Below, piece by piece: positions 11,871 to 23,144 of a stretch of 64,000 nt of DNA (its first letter is position 1; every line of letters starts with the position of its first letter). Location: assembly GCA_018340375.1 (NCBI GenBank), contig JAFFJZ010000081.1, positions 124,001 through 188,000 of the forward strand, in the 5' to 3' direction. The position numbers and the translations under genes were made by a program. The notes under the pieces were generated by a model. The model did not search any database and was not told where the DNA came from. It saw only the letters and a list, made by a program, of their open reading frames with translations. Source of the stretch: Gonatopus flavifemur (taxonomy: Eukaryota > Arthropoda > Insecta > Hymenoptera > Dryinidae).

Positions 11871-13275
11871 TAGACCAGGGTTGATAATTTTTGAACCCAA
11901 GAAAAATTGTAGTAGGATGAAACCCATTGGGAAAGGAAGAGAATATAACAAGGATGAAAGGAAAAATAATTTACGGGCGATCTGAGGTCGGGAATAAGTG
12001 GGAGGGGATGAGTTTTTAAGGGTGAAAAACGGTTTATCTCGATTTGCGGCAAAACTACAAGTCCTTTGGAAAAAAGTTGAATGACAAAGTTGTAGGGAAT
12101 AAAAAGATCTACAACGTTGGGATCCACGCATTTTCACATAACCTCAAAATTTATGTAAAAAATTCAAATAACCAAGTTTTTGGATTTTTATTTTTATCTT
12201 TTACAGAACAATTTTTTTTCTCACGAAATTCTGTGAAAACTTACCTTTTCATGTCCCAAACATTATGCCATAATGTATCCGTTTTCAATGCTTAAGGCCC
12301 AGATCCTTCTAGCCCCTTCCCCACTCCTCTATGAAATACCTTTTAATGGGCTAAAATTTTCCGTAGTTCACTCAGGTATATAAGTTATCTTGAAATAGCA
12401 ATAAATAGGCATTTACACGAATAATTTAAAGAAGATTATACAATTTTCTCAAAACATTGTAGATGTCTTATTAAATATTTTATCTTTATTAACTTATTTG
12501 GTTGTTCATCATACTATAAGTATATTTCGATTCGCAATTTTTTTCTTCATAATTTTGACACGGAATCTTACGTTTTTCGAGTAATTGAAGTGTGAATTGT
12601 AATAACCAGCTCAAAATTGTACAGAATGATTTAAAAAAATTTTTCGGAACCGAGTTTTTTTCGTTTTTTGCATTTTCTGACAAAAGTTACCATGACAAGG
12701 TATCTTTTTCTTAGACCATCAGAAAGCAGAGATTTCAACGAAAAAAAACCCACCGACTTTTTCGAAAAAGCAGATATTTTGACGTGAGAATTGTCGATTG
12801 AAAATTAGGATGGTTTTTCGATATTAAGTCCATAAAAGGTAAAAAAATAAATATTTTGGATCAAAAAAATTACAGTGTGTTTGAGACATAAAAAGGTAAG
12901 TTTTCACTGAATTTCGTGAGAAAAAAATTTTTTTGTAAAAGATAAAAATAAAAATCCAAAAACCTGGTTATTTCAATTTTTCACATGAATTTTGAGGTTC
13001 TGTGGAAATGCGCGAATACCAAAGTTGTAGATCTTCTTATTCCCTACAACTTTGTCATTCAACTTTTTTCCATAGGACTTGTAGTTTTGCCGAAAATCGA
13101 GATAAACCGTTTTTCACCCTTGAAAACTCATCCCCTCCCACTTCCCGACCTCAGCTCGCCCGTGAATTATTTTTCCTTTCATTCTTGGTATATTCTCTTC
13201 CTTTCCCAATGGGTTTCATCCTACTATAATTTTTTTCCACTTTTGGCCATTTTCAAAGGCTTCAGCCCTGGTCTA
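11871..13275. mobile_element. Foldback element with TAGACCAGGG ends
   Basis: Left arm 11871 to about 12263 is inverted at about 12873-13275, roughly 88% identical by eye. Termini are TAGACCAGGGTTGA and its inverse. The arms share anchors such as AAAGTTGTAGGGAATAA and GTGAAAACTTACCTTTT. The loop (about 610 bp) is AT-rich and unassigned. Mirror-image frames in the two arms encode the same short peptide and are not genes. I could not find a convincing target duplication, so the superfamily is open. Confidence 0.8.
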
Positions 13276-13738
13276 TCTCTTCAACGTTACAATTCAATCA
13301 ACGATCTTCTTATTGAATCGATCGACGAATATTGATTTCATCAAACTATATCTTTGTTTTTCTCTTCTGAACAATTGAGAATCTATGTTGAAACAATGGA
13401 ATATAATTACTCTCATTCAAGATGATTGAATGATTTTTCAGCTCGTTATATTATTGCAGTTATATTTTTTTCCTCAAGAGCTTGTAAAAATAGTCACAAT
13501 TCCCTCCGAAAAGTCTTCCTCATCCTTACCAAATTTCCATATTCTTTTCCTCATATTTTCCTCAAAACATGGAAGAAACTATGGAGATTTGACAATGTCA
13601 TGGAAATGGACAGGGGAAACTTTTCTACGGATTGAAACACTATAACACTCTGAATCTCTGAAAGGAGCAGAGGAATGAACAACAAAGAGAAAATAATCCG
13701 GCAAATAGTCAGAAGATGTTAACATAGTCAACATAGTT

Positions 13739-13848
13739 CCCATAAGTAACACAAGAAGTTCTGAGAGTGTGCTCGAACATTCTAAGAATGTCCCAGACCA
13801 TTCTCAGAATGTACGAGCACATTCTTAGAACTTCTGGTGTTACTTGGG
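13739..13848. mobile_element. 110-bp CCC-ended palindromic MITE
   Basis: It starts CCCATAAGTAACACAAGAAG and ends with the inverse of CCCAAGTAACACCAGAAG. It is flanked by a 2-bp duplication, TT on both sides. The interior iterates ATTCT(A/C)AGAATGT, so the whole element folds on itself. The ends place it with the copies at 58237 and 58708. Confidence 0.75.
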
Positions 13849-14810
13849 TTAACACTAGTCTACAAAATGAAGAAAAATTGTTCGTCCATTTGATGACACT
13901 ATTTTTTTCTGATGCATTTTGGCTCTCTGAATTGAAAAATCACAGTCAAAACTTTTTTTATGGATAAATGTTCGAGATATGAATTTTTGAAGTTGAAAAA
14001 AATTTATTTCCATCGTAGTTCCACTATTGAAGGTACATCTGAAGTCAGGAGCGATCAATCCAATTGCAGTGGGTGTCAAAATGGACATAATCGAATTGCC
14101 AACAAATATCACCATCACTATTGTTGATTATTCAAGTAGTTGAAGTACAATGAATCGAAATATTCGGAAAGGAGACTGTTTTTCGACAAAAATGAAGATA
14201 CAAAAGTTACGTTTCTGCCAAGGAAAAATAGAAAATATGGAAATATACCCTGTATCAAATTTTCTACGTAAAGTTTGCTCTTTTACGAAAGAAATGATGT
14301 ATTCATAAAAGGAAATCTATGGGAAATTACCGAAGTTACGACTATTTTTGTGCAAGTGCCAAAATCCAACGTTTTCTTCATTCTGAGAGTTTGAGTTCAT
14401 TCATATAGCCTATACACAAGTTTGATCGGTTTGAATAATTTTTATCTGAGTTATAAACCAATGATATAACGAAGACATCCAAATGTCCGCTTCAAACACT
14501 GACCAATTACATCATGTCACTTTATACAAAATTCTTACATCATACGTATATCAAAAGTCATGTGATGTAACTGCTCCCTGTTTGAAGCGGATATTTGAAT
14601 GTTTTTGTTATAGTATTGATATATAAAAGGCCTTGTTACATTAACGGTAATGATATAAAAACTGGAGTCTGTAAGTTTATTTAAAATTGGCCAAATCATA
14701 AACCAAGCCTGTCAAAAACCTCCCGAGACTTGTCTTGACTTACGTCACCAAGCTTGGTTCAAACTTGGGAATGATAAGATCAGACTAGGATTGGGCAATG
14801 GTTTACCCAT
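13849..14810. other. AT-rich spacer, possible older repeats
   Basis: No coding sequence was recognised. Around 14440-14640 the phrases for CTTCAAACA(C/G)TGA and its inverse, and ATGATATA and its inverse, suggest an eroded small foldback. Ends were not resolved. Confidence 0.35.
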
Positions 14811-14919
14811 CCAGCACAGAACGTCTCAGTAATGTCTCAGAATATTGCGACAATGTTGTAATGTCTCTGTTATGCCGCAGCGATATTCTGAGATATTCTG
14901 AAGACATTCGTGTTGTGTG
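14811..14919. mobile_element. Small CAGCACA-ended palindromic MITE
   Basis: The left end has CCAGCACAGAACGTCTCAG; the right end, inverted, has CACACAACACGAATGTCT. The interior alternates TCTCAGAATAT, GACAATGTTGTAATGTC and their inverses. It shares CAGCACA-type ends with the elements at 15248-15602 and 43055-43280. Boundaries are good to a few bases. Confidence 0.55.
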
Positions 14920-15247
14920 AGTAATCAGACTTGGTCGATTTGATTTACCCAGCATCAACAAATGTTTCTCCGTCACGCAAGATGTAATCGATCTATATTT
15001 CAGTTTATGAGTTTTTTCCCCAGAATATTATACAGAGATCACGTTGGAACCATGGAACCAATGTCCCAAGTCTGGGACAAGCTTATATCATCACTTGCAA
15101 ACTCACGTTCATCGATATTTCAATCCATTTTACACTCAAACTATTGAGTTTTTACTGGAGCATCATAACCTGAGGGGAATATTTCTGTATGAGAATTCTG
15201 TATGATTGATCGACCACTTACAGATGGTGTACAATGCAATGATCTCT
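14920..15247. other. Spacer between two CAGCACA-ended elements
   Basis: The 328 bases hold only short open frames without domain-like composition. I see no repeat ends, RNA gene or splice-bounded exon. Confidence 0.35.
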
Positions 15248-15602
15248 CATACAGCACCACAGATTTCACTGATGTCTCACTTACATTTCAATCTTCCACC
15301 TTCATTACATTTCAGTATCCTTTCACAACAACATTGTCGAAAACCTGTCAATTGAAATTTTACCTATTTACAATGTCTCATATATTACAAGGGAAACGTC
15401 ACAATGGAATATTTCATAAATGTGTTTGGAACATTTTAGAAATAATTCGAGTATATTGCATTGCAAAGTAAGATTACGGGACATTGCAATGTTTCTAAAT
15501 GGACTTTGGAACTTCAATGTGATATTCGGCAATATCATAGAAATATTTCAATGTTTTAAATGTTACATTTCTGCAATCTCAATGAAATCTTCTGTGCTGT
15601 GA
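15248..15602. mobile_element. CAGCACA-ended MITE of iterated ACATTTC motifs
   Basis: The left end contains ACAGCACCACAGATTTCACT. The right end, inverted, contains CACAGCACAGAAGATTTCAT. The interior repeats TTACATTTCA and its inverse TGAAATGTAA. No coding capacity is apparent, and the duplication is not resolved. Confidence 0.6.
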
Positions 15603-16154
15603 GGGCTATCAATTGTCAATTGAATGGAGGAGACAGATCTCAGATGGACGCACTGTGGGAAAAATTGCGGAAAAGCTGACCAAAAACAGAAGCTGTCATT
15701 TTGGAGACTTACAGTTTGTGTCTTGGAAGTTTTTCGGGTCACTGGAAACGAATTTGTTCTCCGGAAACTAAAATGGTGGATACTTTTTGTGGAAACTTCT
15801 TCAATTCTGACTGAAATTGACATGCGGAGTTTTTTTGGATTGCTGATACATATTGAGGGTGAATACAGCGGAATAAATAATTACCTCCAATCAAGGCAAC
15901 GAATGAGTTGGGTTAACCACATTGAATTCACAAGAAATTCACATTTACTCAAGTCGAAGGAATCACTTCTTCCGTTGCATCGGAATCCACCGTTTTTACG
16001 AGGTTACTACTTTTTCCCCAGACAGTAATTTTTCCTTGCTCTTCTATAAACAAAAAAAATGACCCGTAACGAACTTTTCCCTGTCCATTTCCATGAACTT
16101 GCCGAATTTCCATAGTTTATCCTATGTTCTGAGGAGAATATGGGGAAAATAATA
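15603..16154. other. Unassigned stretch with a 134-codon open frame
   Basis: A plus-strand frame runs from 15624 to 16028 but has no recognisable domain, and its 3' part runs into the inverted-repeat arm at 16010-16154. I do not call it a gene. Confidence 0.3.
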
Positions 16155-17436
16155 CACGGAGAAAAATTTGGGGTAGCAGATACAGCAATTGCGATGAATT
16201 TGACAAAATCCACATGTACATATAGGGATAGCATTTCTGCGGTGGAAATTCTACATCATTTTTGCTGTAAATTGAAAACGTCGCAATTCTACCACAATCT
16301 GATGTAATTTTAACATACGCACTTCATAACTATCACATACATCAAATGTAAATTCTATTGTCGTGATGAATGAAATATAAACAGTATGACAAGCGATATT
16401 TACTTCAAACTTATGAAATTTGTACATCAGTCTGATGTAAAATACATGTTAGGATTTTTGAATAAAATTTCAATTGCTCATTCATATATTTTATGCATAC
16501 GCGAGAACTACGATAATAACTACAACAATTTTTGTTAATTTTCCAAAAGCCACAAAGATGGGGATAAAATTTAAGTGATTAAAATTTTACATTATTTGCG
16601 CCGCATTTTTATGAATTTTCACTGAAAATTGAAACAAAAAAAATTGTATCTTCCCAATTAATTCTTGCTGTTGTGTTTTTTGTTGAATTTGCAATGAGAC
16701 AATATATACAAATGCAGTTTTGAGCAGTAAAATGAACTTTAATCACTCAGCTTGAATTATCTTACATCTTACATATTACATATTACAATAAGATACAATA
16801 CAATGTTATGTCGCCTTATTCTATCATTATCACTAACCGTACGCTATGGGTGGAGATTCAAGTTTTTAATATATATCAATGTAGGAACAAACTGATACTC
16901 GCGGAAAACTGTTGAAACTGTTTGCGCCATCTTTGTGACGCGATTTTAATCATTTTGAACTAAAAGGAGTGTTACAAAGCTTCTCAGAAGTATTACCAAC
17001 ACAGGCGAGCAGTTTTTGCAGAAGCAATTGTTGAATACACATCAGATTGCGGTAACTGTATGTTTGAGAATGAGAATAAAATTCCTGGGAAATAAATCAG
17101 ATTATCATTCAAAAAAGCATGAGTAACATTAGCAACTGTACTTGTTGAATTTACATTGGATTGCTGTAGAATTGAATGAGTGGAAATGTGGTTGAGCATG
17201 CCTTATGGCATCACGTTCGTGAAAAGTAGATTCAGTCGAGTGTAATGGAAAATTTACATTGTTCGTGGTCAATAATATCATAATAAATATATTTTTGAAT
17301 TAGCGTAATTTTTACAATCTTCCAAAGCAATGATCATGTACGTATCATGTGAGTTTCATCAAAATTAATGTAGAAATTACATTTAAAGTTTTATCTATGC
17401 ACTGATGTTAAATTTACATTATAATTTTTCTCCGTG
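16155..17436. mobile_element. CACGGAG-ended element inserted at TA
   Basis: Termini are CACGGAGAAAAATTTG and the inverse of CACGGAGAAAAATTATA, flanked by TA on both sides. The sister arm near 13535-13550 runs uninterrupted through the same sequence, giving an empty site with a single TA. The interior is full of GATGTAAATTT/AAATTTACATC motifs. It encodes no recognisable transposase and is a non-autonomous element of about 1.28 kb. Confidence 0.8.
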
Positions 17437-17821
17437 TATAGAAATTTGGCAAGAATGAGGAAAACTTTCCTCAGGGAATGATAATATGAAAATCTGCTTG
17501 AGATGAGGTGATTATACGGTCATAGAGGAGAAAATTACTGGGGCACGTGTGTTTTCTAATGGAATCATTTTCAGCATAAGCACCCAGTATACAGGGTGTC
17601 CCAGAATTCGCGGACCGGATTTCACAGGTATATTCTGCAGCCAAAATGCAATAATTTCCCGTTTGCAAAAAATCTTGTCCACGCTTAGTTTTAGACATAT
17701 AAGCATTTTTTTATTTTTTTCAAATCCAAATCATTCAAAAACACTGTGTGCTACATACTTGAGCCTAACACCATTCGCTAAGTTGGAGAACGGCAAAGAT
17801 TAAACTATCCCATCATTGATA

Positions 17822-19664
17822 CACTGTAAAAAAAATTTCGGTAAATTTACCGAAAATATTCGGGAAGCAATTAACCCGAACTTTCGGTAAAATTGCGAAT
17901 TCGTATCGGGAATAATTTTAAACGTATTCGATAATTTTACCGATTACTGTCGGGAATTATATGAACTCGAGTAACTTGAAATTACCGAAATAGGATGGTA
18001 ATTTTACCAGTTATCCTCGGGAAAGATATGGAATCGAATGGCTCAAAATTGCCGGAATGGTATGGTGAAATTACCGAAATTCGTGAAATTTCTGCAGTTT
18101 TGTATCACAATTCACATGTACTGGAAAATTATTGCTCAAAATATTCATAAAAATTGAGAAAAAATTTTATTACGCGAACTGATTTCGCATATTCCTTGCA
18201 AAGCATAATCTAAGAGGGCAGTTGTAACTAACAATTTAGTTCTACAAGGAAACGATTGGTTCCAAAAGGTAAAAACTATCAGTAAAATCATTATTTTACA
18301 GTATACATGGAATTGTATGGCCCCTTAAAATATGCCCTGATTCCTTGTATTTCAAGATCACTGAGGAACTTGATCACTCATCTAGATGAAGAGAAAATCC
18401 TACCAGAAAATCGATAGCCACCTTGGAAGTCCACATATGTTTCATATTTAGAATACACAAAAAGATAGACAAGGTGTGAATTTTCAGTTACATTTGGTAG
18501 ATTTTCAGGACCGTGCTAAAGAAATTGTTCCTGCCAGTACCTCTTTTTTTCAAAACTCGAAATTTTTTCCAAGTCCATAGAAGTTTCATGGATTACAAAA
18601 ACTTTTCCCACAAACTTCGGTAAATTTACCAAAGTTGCATTGAGAAAAATGTGTTTCGTAGAACTAGCAATCACAGAATTGTTGGCATTTTATTGTTGGA
18701 AATACAATAATTTTCGTTCTTATGGCAATACATGTTGTCTTGTTAACAATAGAATTGTCAATTCAGCAATGTTAACGGTCATATTTTTACGATTTTTATT
18801 GTAGGTCACATATGACAATGCTGAATTTTCACATATCAACCAGCAATAAAATTGCTGAATTGACAATTTTATTGTTAATAAGACAACTATATATTGCTAC
18901 AAGAACAAGAATTATTGTATATTCAACAATAAAATGTCAGCAATGCTCTTATTGCTAGTTCTACGAAACACATTTTTCTCAGTGTGTTTGGAGAAAATCC
19001 ACCTGGAAATTTTTTCCAAGTCTTGATTCGAAATAAAGGGAGGAGTGAAAAAAAAATTGTTTTTCCCATATGGACCATTCGATTCCAAATCTGTTGAATG
19101 GGATAAGAAACTTGTTTCTGCCAGGACGTTGTTTTTTCAAAACTCGGAATTTCTCCTAAGTCCTCTCATGGATTACAAAAACTTTTTCCACAAACTTCGG
19201 TAAATTTACCGAAGTTGTCTGGAGAAAATCCACCTGGAACTCTTTTCCAAGTTCTGATTCGAAATAAAGGGAGAAGTGAAAGGGAGATGGAAAAAAAATT
19301 GTTTATCCCATATGGACCATTCGATTCCAAATCTGTTGAATCGGATAAAAAACTTGTCCCTGCCAGTACGTTTTTTTTCAAAACTCGAAATTTTTTCTCC
19401 AAGTCCTGGTGCAAGATAAAAGGAAACATGAAAAAAAATGTTTTCCTTGTATGATCCATTTGATTCCAAATCTTCTGAAATGATTAAAAAACCTGTCAGT
19501 ACGAGTAGTTTTTTTCCACCTCGAAATTTTTTCTAATTCCACATATCACGGACAAAAATTTTCCCGAACAACATCGGTGAAATCATGGTACCTGAGTTTT
19601 ACCGAACCAGTTTTGGACGATTCCCGAAGGAAAGTTCGGTAAATTTACCGATTTTTTCACAGTG
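17822..19664. mobile_element. CACTGT-ended element with TTCGGTAAATTTACCGAA monomers
   Basis: Ends are CACTGTAAAAAAAATTTCGG and the inverse of CACTGTGAAAAAATCGG, with TA on both sides. Both terminal regions are built from palindromic TTCGGTAAATTTACCGAA. The centre holds about 2.3 tandem copies of a unit of roughly 231 bp (for example GGATTACAAAAACTTT at 18590 and 19170, once the insertion at 18638-18984 is discounted). No transposase was seen. Confidence 0.8.
18638..18984. mobile_element. CACTGAG-ended MITE, innermost of a three-deep nest
   Basis: The right end, inverted, reads CACTGAGAAAAATGTGTTTC; the left end is its slightly mutated match, CATTGAGAAAAATGTGTTTC. Next to both ends lies CGTAGAACTAGCAAT. 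The interior repeats ACAATTTTATTGTT-like palindromes. The flanking dinucleotide is TG on both sides. The adjacent tandem unit at about 19220 is uninterrupted at the same position, confirming the TG duplication. Confidence 0.8.
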
Positions 19665-20227
19665 TAGTTCCGGAGCTATAGCGATTTGAAGTTGCTGAAT
19701 TCTGATTGACTGAAAGTTAAAAAATTTCAAATCGCTAACCGGAACTATCAATGATGAAATAGTTTAATTTTTTTCTCACAGATCCAACTTGGCGAATGAT
19801 ATTGAGCCCAAGTATGTAGCATACAGTGCCTTTGAATGATTTAGATTTGAACAAAAATCTAAAAATGCTCATATCTTCAAAACTAAGCGTCAAAGAAATT
19901 TTTTTCCAAAGGGAAATTATTGCATTTTGGCTGCAAAATACACCTGTAAAATCTGGTCCGCGAGTCCTGGGACAACCTGTATAAGAAGATCAGGTGAACT
20001 TTTTCATCGTCTGGTAAAGAGGTTAGTGGGATCCTCTTATTGTGTTTCAACTCGGGTCCTGACCCCCTGAAACAGGGAGATCGATTAGAAAATGCACGTC
20101 ACAATGTGATAATATAACGGGACAGCGTGAAAGAAACATTGGTTTCCTTACCCACACAAGTCAAAAATAAACTGGCATCGAACGATTACATGAATAATCA
20201 TTGGAGGTCCAGCAAAAGGTACTAAAC

Positions 20228-20345
20228 TAGGGTTCGGACGAAAGTGTCGATACCGAGTGAGTAATGATATTTTGGGTTCCAGTACTCAATTGGATTCCAA
20301 GTACCGAGTGAGTATCGATACTTCGAGCTTCGATACTAGATACCT
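20228..20345. repeat. Iterated GTATCGATACCGAGTGAGTA terminus
   Basis: The sequence starts TAGGGTTCGGACGAAAGTG and continues with variants of TATCGATACCGAGTGAGTAC. A similar block, inverted, sits at 24553-24640 (GGTATCGATACC then GTTCGAACTCT). The two could be the ends of one 4.4-kb hAT-like element (TAGGG start), but the 8-bp flanks do not match, so this stays tentative. Confidence 0.4.
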
Positions 20346-20390
20346 TGCACTCACCTACTCACATGTAACTTACAAATAACTTATCTCTAG

Positions 20391-20680
20391 ATGGCGACTC
20401 ATTCCCAATCAAACGAAAAGACATCTTTTAGATATCTAACAAATATCTCGCAATTTCGGAAGATCCCTTGCAGCAAAATCTTGAAGATTTCTCTGAGAAA
20501 TCTGAACATGTCTTACGTGACAAATTTCGACAAGTTGAAGACATTTCAAGAAGGTTTTGCGGAAAATGTGTTTTAGACGTATTCGATCAAGTCTCAAACA
20601 TATATATTGGAGATGTCTTTCGAACGTCTTTCAGATATCTTGAAGATGTCTTGAAGAATTCGTTCACAAGAAATATCCTT
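20391..20680. repeat. Iterated AGATATCT / AGACATCT repeat
   Basis: Degenerate repeats of AAGACATCTTTTAGATATCT and their inverses lie between a CCCAATCAAACG motif at 20404 and about 20680. The monomer is the same as in the insertion at 30727-31976, so this is probably a diverged member of that family. The open frames here reflect periodicity, not a gene. Confidence 0.5.
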
Positions 20681-20762
20681 CACTCTTTTCCTTCTTCTCC
20701 CTCACCTCTTCCCTTTTTATCCCTCTTTCAGTTCTATGGATTTCACTTGATTTCGGATCCTT

Positions 20763-20830
20763 AAGGTTGCGGGATTTGAACCCAGATATTCCACGACGTA
20801 TCCATGTTTTATTCACCTGAACGATATGGA
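20763..20830 (-). repeat. tRNA-like sequence, probable SINE fragment
   Basis: On the minus strand GGGTTCAAATCCCGCAACC gives a B-box-like motif, preceded at tRNA spacing by a weak A-box-like TCAGGTGAATA. No cloverleaf with a full acceptor stem could be drawn, so I call it a tRNA-derived repeat rather than a tRNA gene. Confidence 0.4.
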
Positions 20831-21209
20831 TAATTTAATTTGATCAGGGTGCTCATAATTGTCAACATGACATAAGGGAATATAATAATTTCAGGAGCTT
20901 ATATTGTCAGAGTGAAGGTGATCTTTTGAAGTGGAATGTTATTACATATACAAATACCAGATAAGTTAATCGGGTAGAATAAGAATTCTATTCTTTATTT
21001 TTATATTCTCAAATAATTCTATTCATAAAAATCTCTATTTCCTGGTGAAAATGGAAGCGGGAAGGGAGAATAAACGGAGCGTATGAGGGTAACCGGAACG
21101 TTGATGGAAAGTATACGGGACTTGAATGGAAGGGATCCAAAGAGTATGTGAAGGGGGAATTGAGGCAAAGGGAAAGTATAAAATTGATAAGTCCTAAATC
21201 AAAAAATTG

Positions 21210-21285
21210 CACCCCATAGCGAAAATCGAACCGATGACTTCCACCATGGCAGACAAGAGTTTCATCCCCTGAGTCATGGATCGTC
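21210..21285 (-). repeat. tRNA-like sequence, probable SINE fragment
   Basis: The minus strand has TGACTCAGGGGATGA (A-box-like) followed by ATCGGTTCGATTTTC (B-box-like) at tRNA spacing. Stem pairing is poor, which favours a tRNA-derived repeat. A minus-strand open frame across it is not considered coding. Confidence 0.4.
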
Positions 21286-21856
21286 GTTGGTATCAACCGT
21301 TTGAAGATATCATCTCTGGTAAATATCGTCCCTAGTAACTGATAAGGAATTTATCAGTTCGTCCGCTTCACTTTTGGGGAACTGACATGGCAAACTTATG
21401 AGTAATTGGCCAAAATGTAACGCTCCAAATGACGGCCTGGGGCCTCAAAACAGTTGAAAAGGGGAAAAGTTTGAAATTTTATTTTTCACCGATTTTGGAT
21501 TCCTTACATCATTTTTGACGTGAGGAGAAGGAGAAAAACATTTTTCCTCAACTGCTTCATGACTTGGTACTTAGAGGGCTATAATTACAGCAATTTTTCC
21601 TCTGTGTGAGATACCGACTACTTCCTCAATATTAATCAATCAATTTTTCATTGATAATTGGGAAGTTACTGGATATTAACCAACAATTGATTCGTTCACT
21701 ATGAAGGATTTTTTTGTGTGTTTACAAAAAAATTTGTGAAAAAAACTGTCAAACTTTTCAAATTTTGTTTGAAAATTCACTGGAGAGAATGTTCGGTAAT
21801 TTTTTTTTACAAATTCTTCTTGTAAATCTACAATAAAGTTCTTTACGGTGTAGCTA
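21286..21856. other. Spacer upstream of the mariner
   Basis: This is AT-rich with no recognised gene. CCCTAGTAAC at 21331 resembles one CCC-type terminus without a visible partner. Confidence 0.3.
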
Positions 21857-23142
21857 CCAGGTGTGTAAGTATGAAACCGGAATTTGCCCATAGGTGGCGC
21901 TAGATGTCGATGCAGTCACCGACACATCACGTCAGCGGTGTCTTGTTATTGTATTGATATCCGACAAAGATTTCCAACTCACCATAACACGAGGTTCATT
22001 CAGTAGCATTAGTTTATTACAGATAAACATGTCGAGTTTTGTGCCAACAAATTACGATTTGCGGACAGCACTACTTTTCTGTTTTCATCTGAGGAAAACC
22101 GCAGCCGAATTGCATCGAATGCTTGTGGAGGCGTTTTGTCAGCATGCTCTCGGTAAAACACAGTATTTCGAGTGGTTCAAACGGTTCAAAAGTGGCGATT
22201 TTGACGTCAGGAACGAAGGACGTGGAAGACCACCGAAAAAGTTTGAAGACGCTGACCTGCAAGCCTTGTTGGACGAAGACAACGCTCAAACACAACAACA
22301 ACTGGCGGATCAGTTAAAGGTGACCGGAGAATCCATCTCCCTTCGGTTGAAAGCCATGGGAAAGATACAAAAGGTGGGGAAATGGGTTCCACATGAACTC
22401 AACGAAAGACAGCAGGAAACCCGCAAGACATCATGCGAAATGCTGCTCGCCAGGTTCCGAAGAGAGTCATTTCTGCATCGAATTGTGACTGACGATGAAA
22501 AGTGGATATATTTCGAGAATCCTAAGCGCAAAAAGTCATGGGTTACTCCGGGTGAACCATCAACATCGACGGCAAGACCAAACCGCTACGGACAAAAGAC
22601 AATGCTGTGTGTTTGGTAGGATCAGAAGAGCGTAATCTACTACGAGCTGCTGAAACTTGGGGAAACTGTCAATACTCAACGCTACCGACAACAAATGATC
22701 GATTTGGATCGAGTTTCGCGTGAAAAACGACCAGAATACCAACAAAGACAACACAAGGTGATTTTGCTGCATGACAATGCTCCAGCACATAAAGCAAAAC
22801 AGGTCCAGGAAACGATAGAGTCGTTCCGTTGGGAGATTCTTCAGCACGTGCCTTACTCGCCGGACCTTGCTCCATCCGATCACTACTTGTTTGCATCGAT
22901 GGGACACGCACTTGCTGAGCAGCGCTTTACTTCTTACGAAGATGTACGAAAATGGCTCGATGACTGGTTTGCCTCAAAAGAGCAACAGTTCTTTTGGCGC
23001 AGAATCCACAAATTGCCAGAAAGATGGAAAAAATGTATAGATAGTGACGGACCGTACTTTGAATAAGTTACTTTGTGTCATATCATTACAATAAACGTGT
23101 TTTTCCTGTACAAAAATTCCGGTTTCATACTTACACACCTGG
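21857..23142 (+). mobile_element. Full-length mauritiana-type mariner
   Basis: The ends are 29-bp inverted repeats identical over their whole length (starting CCAGGTGTGTAAGTATGAAA), flanked by the TA target duplication at 21855-21856 and 23143-23144. Total length is 1286 bp, the size typical of this subfamily (Mos1 relatives). It contains a transposase frame of 345 codons with one premature stop. Identical ends and an otherwise open frame imply a fairly young insertion. Confidence 0.95.
22029..23066 (+). pseudogene. Mariner transposase, one nonsense codon
   Basis: This is a DD34D transposase that would cut and paste the surrounding mariner at TA sites. The start at 22029 gives the subfamily's usual N-terminus (MSSFVP) and the length of 345 residues. 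The N-terminal half holds two helix-turn-helix regions (KTAAELHRMLVEAFCQHA; GESISLRLKAMGKIQKVG). A linker motif WVPHELNE follows. The catalytic residues are present: D156 in TDDEKW, D249 in HDNAPAH and D284 in SPDLAPSD. The single defect is TAG at codon 197 (22617-22619), where relatives have the second Trp of CVWWD. The reading frame continues unchanged to the TAA at 23064. A TGG-to-TAG change by one base explains the break. The copy is therefore expected to be inactive. Confidence 0.93.
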
Positions 23143-23144
23143 TA

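Larger units (their letters stand above)
13430..17520. repeat. Widely spaced inverted repeat pair
   Basis: A segment around 13489-13628 (with TTCCTCATCCTTACC and GTCATGGAAATGGACAGGG) recurs inverted in two pieces, 16060-16154 and 17437-17490. The two pieces are separated by the insertion at 16155-17436. The arms probably are the ends of an older element of about 4 kb. The continuous left arm serves as the empty site for the insertion in the right arm. Confidence 0.65.
17590..19981. mobile_element. TACAGGGTGT-ended foldback carrying nested insertions
   Basis: The left end TACAGGGTGTCCCAGAATTC is matched inverted at the right end (TACAGGTTGTCCCAGGACTC), with TA flanking both sides. The arms are about 230-300 bp (17590-17821 and 19665-19981). 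The element at 17822-19664 sits inside the left arm; the right arm reads straight through the corresponding position (CATCATTGATAGTTCCGG), giving an empty site. The ends resemble those of the palindrome at 51004-52429 (CAGGGTG...AATTCGCG). TA targeting suggests a Tc1/mariner-type mobiliser. Confidence 0.8.

Noticed and set aside
11865..13335. Paired open frames encoding near-identical peptides on opposite strands
   Set aside because: They are mirror images in the two arms of the foldback and change frame between arms, so they are not genes.
15624..16028. A 134-codon plus-strand gene
   Set aside because: No recognisable domain; its end overlaps an inverted-repeat arm, and an opposite-strand frame of similar quality exists.
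22071..22907. Minus-strand frames over the mariner
   Set aside because: They are shadows of the transposase gene.
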